Origin: Deltaproteobacteria bacterium
GTDB taxonomy: Bacteria > Myxococcota > Kuafuiibacteriia > Kuafuiibacteriales > Kuafuiibacteriaceae
Assembly (NCBI GenBank): GCA_016703535.1
Contig: JADJBV010000001.1
Span: 2,470,001-2,534,000 of the forward strand
Length of the DNA: 64,000 nucleotides
Reading direction: 5' to 3'
Every line of letters starts with the position of its first letter. Positions within the stretch are counted from its first letter, which is position 1. Below, one piece after another: positions 60,525-64,000 of the stretch. The position numbers and the translations under genes are program-made. The notes beneath the pieces are model-generated. The model did not search any database, was not told where the DNA came from, and worked only from the letters and a program-made list of their open reading frames with translations.

Positions 60525-61853
60525 TTGTCCCTCCACCAGGCCAAGTTGCTCTCGGGCCGGCCCGAAAAAGGGGCCATCGATCCCGGCCTCCTTTCGGCTT
60601 GGCGATCCGCGGAGGTCGATCTGGTCGAGGTCCTCGACGTCCCCGAAGAAGCGCTGACCGCACTTTCGCTGCAAGCGATCGCCTTCATGGAGGTCGGAAA
60701 GCCGGCCAAGGCCAAGGCGGTGTTGATCGGCCTCGGGGCTCTGGGCCGAGTCCACCTGGTCGACGTGTTGGTCATGGTGCGGGCCTTGGCGGCGGAAGGC
60801 CACGAAGACCAAGCGGCGATCGGCCTGGCCCACGAACAACGACTGGAACGTGGGCTGGGGCTGAGGGTCCCGGAGGGTCCGCCGCTGGTCGTGCTGAGGG
60901 ACTACCTGAACCAACTCGAGCGCCATTCGGTCGCCGAGATCCAAGCCGAGTGGGAGGAACAACGCCGCTTGGCGGGTGCACTCACTTCCTACCTGGCTTG
61001 GCTCGATCAGCTGGCCGGACAAAAGGCGCCGCTGTTGCGCGTGGAGGCGGCCCTCAAGGTGGTCGGTCCTTCGGCGGCCCTCAGCGCCTTCCCGCAAAAG
61101 GCCCTCAAGGCCGCGATCAAGCAGGTCGGGACGCCCCGTCCCCAGGCCTCCGCGACCGTGGCGGAGCTGGAGCCCTTGGAGCGACTCCGGGCTCGCCTCG
61201 GCGCGCCGGTCAGTGAGGCGTTGCAGGCCGCCGTGGACCGAACCCCCGGCCCTCGTTTTTTGCGCCTCTTGAAGGCGACGGCCCAGCTGATCGATCAAGC
61301 CTCCACCACGCCGAGTTATTGCGTGACCCGGATGGGCTGGCACTACCCGAGGACCTTGGCCGAATACCGAGCGGGTCACTTTTCGCCGATGGTCGCGGAG
61401 CTCAGCGAAATGCGGTGGGTGCACTCGTTGGAGCTGGCGGCCCACGGCCTCCACCAAGTCGCGACCGCAAGCCGACCTGAGGTGGCGCTGGAGGTGTTCT
61501 TGCGGGAGCGCTTCTTCAGCGAGTGTGGCCACGACCTGGCCCGGGCCCCGATCCCCGGCGCGTCCATCGAGGCGATCGTGCGGGCTCTGGACCACCAGCT
61601 CTTGACCCCACTGCGGGCGCTCAACGAGACGATCCTCGACTTTGACTTCAGTGGGCTCGGCGCCCCCGACGACGTTCGGCGGATGGTCGACGCTCTGATG
61701 CGAGCCATCGCTCGCGACGATTACGCTCTCTTCGGGCCCTTCTGGGCTTCGAAGCTCAACGACGGCACCGGCGGCTTCGACGTCGCCGGTCATCGGCTCC
61801 TCGGCGACCTCAAGAAGGCCGGCGCGTTCGGAGCCTCATTCAAGCAGGAGTAG
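60525..61853 (+). CDS. Unrecognised helical protein, possible TPR-like N-terminus
   Basis: The 442-residue protein has no signal peptide or membrane helix. The N-terminal 110 residues are helical with a TPR-like spacing (ALTALSLQAIAFMEVGKPAKAKAVLIGLGAL... VRALAAEGHEDQAAIGLAHEQRL). The rest is Ala/Leu-rich and contains conserved-looking stretches (TPSYCVTRMGWHYPRTLAEY, SEMRWVHSLELAAHGLHQVA, ARDDYALFGPFWASKLNDG) that I cannot assign. The start is a TTG at 60525 with a weak AGAGA upstream, so the exact N-terminus is uncertain. It ends three bases before the amidoligase-like gene, so both are likely on one transcript. Confidence 0.6.
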   Translation: MSLHQAKLLSGRPEKGAIDPGLLSAWRSAEVDLVEVLDVPEEALTALSLQAIAFMEVGKPAKAKAVLIGLGALGRVHLVDVLVMVRALAAEGHEDQAAIGLAHEQRLERGLGLRVPEGPPLVVLRDYLNQLERHSVAEIQAEWEEQRRLAGALTSYLAWLDQLAGQKAPLLRVEAALKVVGPSAALSAFPQKALKAAIKQVGTPRPQASATVAELEPLERLRARLGAPVSEALQAAVDRTPGPRFLRLLKATAQLIDQASTTPSYCVTRMGWHYPRTLAEYRAGHFSPMVAELSEMRWVHSLELAAHGLHQVATASRPEVALEVFLRERFFSECGHDLARAPIPGASIEAIVRALDHQLLTPLRALNETILDFDFSGLGAPDDVRRMVDALMRAIARDDYALFGPFWASKLNDGTGGFDVAGHRLLGDLKKAGAFGASFKQE

Positions 61854-61856
61854 TTC

Positions 61857-63122
61857 ATGGTCGCCGAGATCAACCACCGCGGAAACCCAGTCATGTTCGG
61901 GGCCGAAAAAGAGCACAAGATGAGCGCTCTGGCCTCCTCGGGGGCCGACCGCCTCGACCTCACCCAGCCCACCCGCTGGGAGCCTGGCCTGGTCGCCCAC
62001 TACAGCGCCGACATGCTCGACGCGGGCGTCGCCCCCAAGGCCGGCGCGGCGATCACCTGGCAGGCGCTGAACGACAACGGCAAGCAGGCCTGGATCACCG
62101 CGTACCGGGCCAAATACGGCGGCGATCCGGAGATCATCGTCGACGCCAAGGACAAGAAGCTGGACCGGATCGACTGGGAACACACCGGCGAACTCGAGGT
62201 GGTCAGCGACGTCTTCACCCAGACCAAAGACCTCTCCAACTGGCTCAAGGAGCACGGCTGGGGCCACATCACCACCAGCTTCATGCGCGGCATGCCAGCC
62301 CAGGAGCGCAAGGAGATGTTGTCCTTCGTCGCGTTGGCCAACCTCTACGTCTTCACCCACGGCCTCGAGGCCCGAGGCGCTGACGTGGGCGGCGAAAAGG
62401 GATGGCGCTTCGTGATCAAGCCCCTGGGGATCCCGACCGAAGAGCACATCAAGATCTTCGACGGCATCTTCGACAAGAACCGGCTGGCCACCGCCTTCTC
62501 CAAACACAACCAGGTGAACATCCGGGGCAGCGGCAAATACGGCGATCCCAACCGGATCGCGTTTGAGGTGAGGGCCGGCGACTCAGCCGACAAGGCCCGG
62601 GTGCAGAACGCGATCTTCAACAGCCTCAAAGAGAACAAGTGGGGCGTGGCGCCCTTCGAGTGGGGCACGGGCAAGTTCCGCTTGGTGAAGTTGGGCCTGG
62701 ACGTGGCCAACAAAGATCCCAACCAGGTGAAGTCGTTGCCAGCAGACTTCCGGACCTTGGCCGCCGAGATCAAGGGCGTCGACGGCGCCACCGCCGATCG
62801 CATCTATCAGTTCGTCTCCAACGCGCGCTTCGCCGACGAGGCCAAAAACGCGCGGATCACGCAGTTCGATCAGCGGGCCTGTATCCCCCTCTTGGCCTTC
62901 GGCGAGTTGCCCGGCTTCGACGCACCGACCAAAGCGCGCCTGGAGAAGGCCCAGCAGAACTTCGTGCGCAACCTGGACGGCTTGGCCAAACAGAACCTGG
63001 ATCCCAAAGCCGCCGCCGGCGCGATCAGCGACGCGATCGTCGCCTGGGCCAAAGAGGCCCAGATCAGCGACGCCCTCGGCCGCTGGATCGACGGCCCCCC
63101 CGGTCGCCAAAAGTTCGTCTGA
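61857..63122 (+). CDS. Possible GS-fold amidoligase-like protein
   Basis: The 421-residue protein is not clearly recognised. The order of motifs fits the glutamine-synthetase-fold ligases (amidoligases, glutamate-cysteine ligases). MFGAEKEHKM (13-22) stands at the G-x-E-x-E start and TGELEVVSDVF (about 110-120) at the E-x-(V/L)-S segment. GHITTSF (about 136-142) stands at the H-(V/I)-x strand, and NRIAFEVRAGD (about 231-241) at the (V/I)-E-x-R strand. If correct, it would join an amine to a carboxylate with ATP. The last 120 residues are helical and unassigned. ATG 61857 has GGAG six bases upstream. It lies three bases after the 60525 gene and is convergent with the FHA gene. Confidence 0.5.
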   Translation: MVAEINHRGNPVMFGAEKEHKMSALASSGADRLDLTQPTRWEPGLVAHYSADMLDAGVAPKAGAAITWQALNDNGKQAWITAYRAKYGGDPEIIVDAKDKKLDRIDWEHTGELEVVSDVFTQTKDLSNWLKEHGWGHITTSFMRGMPAQERKEMLSFVALANLYVFTHGLEARGADVGGEKGWRFVIKPLGIPTEEHIKIFDGIFDKNRLATAFSKHNQVNIRGSGKYGDPNRIAFEVRAGDSADKARVQNAIFNSLKENKWGVAPFEWGTGKFRLVKLGLDVANKDPNQVKSLPADFRTLAAEIKGVDGATADRIYQFVSNARFADEAKNARITQFDQRACIPLLAFGELPGFDAPTKARLEKAQQNFVRNLDGLAKQNLDPKAAAGAISDAIVAWAKEAQISDALGRWIDGPPGRQKFV

Positions 63123-63150
63123 ACCCTCCCCCAACAGGCCGCGTTGACCC

Positions 63151-63167
63151 ACCGCTCCACGAGCGGT
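63151..63167. other. Short perfect hairpin in convergent gap
   Basis: ACCGCTC and GAGCGGT form a 7-base stem with a 3-base loop, 28 bases after the amidoligase-like stop. No T-run follows, so termination is only possible, not shown. The rest of this 156-base gap shows nothing recognisable. Confidence 0.3.
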
Positions 63168-63278
63168 CGACCGCCGGGTGCCCCCGACCGTGATCGTGCT
63201 CGTGGCCAACGCGCCCAGGCCTAACGACCGCCCGCGGCTTCTGCCATCCACTGCCGCTGCCCACGAACCTTCAGAGGC

Positions 63279-63869
63279 TCAAGGCCGGTCGGGCCATTTG
63301 CCGGGTGAAGCGCCGGCTCGGGGCGCACCGGTGGCCACCCACTCGAGGAACGCTTCGGGCGTATAAAACCGCGTCGGCAAAGCGCCGAAGGTCAACACCA
63401 TGCCGGAGCTCAAGGGGATGCGGACATTGGCGGTCACCGGGCGGGCCTCCAGCAAGGTGCTGTTGCGAGCGCCGAGATCCTTGAGGACACACTGGCTGCG
63501 ATCGGTGCCCCAGGAGATCTCGGCGTGAAAGCGCGAGACACTTTCGTCCAGCAAAACGACGTCGGCCTCGGGGGACCGGCCGATGGAGACCCGGTTGCCG
63601 TTGCCGCCGCGGCGGGGGCGGACCTCGAGGCAGAGGGCGTCTAGGCTCGCGCCCTTCAAGGTGCGGGGATTGAGGTTGATCTTGGTGGTGCTTTGGTTGG
63701 CGGCGTCTTCAATGACCGTCTCGGGGCGCCGGATGCGGACCAGCACGTCGGGACTGGGTTCGGGCACGACCAACATTGGCCAAGGATAACGATCCAGGAA
63801 CTCGGCGCCGGCCAGCGACATGGCGTCCGCCAGGTAGGTATCGAGCGGCGCCAGATTGGTGCGCAGCAT
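63279..63869 (-). CDS. FHA-domain protein
   Basis: From ATG 63869 the protein has 196 residues. The N-terminal 60 residues are helical and unassigned (DTYLADAMSLAGAEFLDRYPW). A second segment leads into an FHA domain at about 93-165 with RVSIGRSPEADVVL, SVSRFHAEI and DLGARNSTLLE, the residues that contact phospho-threonine. It is a cytoplasmic adaptor, probably reading Ser/Thr kinase signals; a membrane kinase gene is at 18668. A TTG at 63905 would add 12 residues. It follows the end of another minus-strand gene by 39 bases. Confidence 0.85.
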   Translation of the reverse strand: MLRTNLAPLDTYLADAMSLAGAEFLDRYPWPMLVVPEPSPDVLVRIRRPETVIEDAANQSTTKINLNPRTLKGASLDALCLEVRPRRGGNGNRVSIGRSPEADVVLLDESVSRFHAEISWGTDRSQCVLKDLGARNSTLLEARPVTANVRIPLSSGMVLTFGALPTRFYTPEAFLEWVATGAPRAGASPGKWPDRP

Positions 63870-63908
63870 CGGGGGGATCTTGGGTCGAGGGGCCCCGAGG
63901 CGCAAGCC

Positions 63909-64000
63909 TCACCCTGGCCGGAGGAGTCCGTGTCGGCTCACGTCCGTCGGCAGGTCCACGTCCTCCAGGCTGGCCCGCTCCGAGGGGGTAAGTTCGGCTT
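63909..64000 (-). CDS. C-terminal end of a gene entering from the right edge
   Basis: One minus-strand frame is open from the window edge to a TGA at 63909-63911 and reads AELTPSERASLEDVDLPTDV followed by SRHGLLRPG. Its composition looks like real protein, unlike the Arg/Pro-rich other frames, and it sits in line with the FHA gene. Too little is visible to name it. Confidence 0.4.
   Translation of the reverse strand, partial: AELTPSERASLEDVDLPTDVSRHGLLRPG

Overview
The window is visibly GC-rich and densely coded. It comes from a Gram-negative, diderm bacterium: it carries lipid A and heptose-core genes, many lipoprotein signals, and a complete mreBCD-mrdA-rodA set. Several features point to the former Deltaproteobacteria (Myxococcota or Bradymonadota-like): a Hanks-type kinase with a proline/alanine-rich membrane-anchored tail, a PEGA protein, receiver-DUF4388 and FHA proteins, Asp/Gly-rich linkers behind lipoprotein signals (lipase, propeller protein), and frequent GTG and TTG starts. 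This placement is an inference from gene content only.

Layout. 1-2526 (minus): one arm of an LPS core cluster, with two GT9 heptosyltransferases (one cut by the window edge) and a WaaE-like GT2. 2552-7199 (minus): an MCP-like membrane protein, a receiver-DUF4388 protein and a class II amidotransferase-like protein without its catalytic Cys. 7337-12798 (plus): a lid-less Hsp70, a J-domain partner, XdhC, a MocA-like nucleotidyltransferase and a DUF3857 protein. 12810-15711 (minus): lipid A acyltransferase, LpxK and a third complete GT9, divergent from hldA-hldC (15796-17255, plus). Then come a small lipoprotein, an SDR, a Ser/Thr kinase-PEGA pair, an EamA transporter and a lipase.

23019-23476 holds four tRNA genes (Pro-Arg-His-Lys in transcription order), followed by a good intrinsic terminator. 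Upstream of them is an operon of a short DNA polymerase I, an amidase, RNase PH and a frameshifted rdgB. A second lid-less Hsp70 follows on plus, then a caspase-fold-like protein with a peptidoglycan-binding-like segment, convergent with an unrecognised repeat protein. Next are a three-part adenylate cyclase coupled to a TrmH methyltransferase, an epimerase plus pgsB-pgsC-pgsW poly-gamma-glutamate operon, and a PhoB-PhoR pair with hydrolases.

44591-47522 (minus) encodes a deoxynucleoside kinase, an M23 peptidase and a methyltransferase. 47638-52230 is rich in lipoproteins and includes an M49 peptidase. 52275-58801 (minus) is the full elongasome operon, in which RodA carries an inserted FHA domain. 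Divergent from it are ppiD and two unrecognised genes, one resembling the glutamine-synthetase-fold amidoligases. The window ends with a small FHA protein and the tail of another gene.

The main theme is the cell envelope: LPS core and lipid A, peptidoglycan elongation and remodelling, poly-gamma-glutamate and lipoproteins. Signalling proteins that commonly work by phosphorylation (kinase, two FHA domains, two-component pair) sit among them. The most unusual items are the FHA-containing RodA, the caspase-like protein, the amidoligase-like protein, the Cys-less amidotransferase and the rdgB frameshift.
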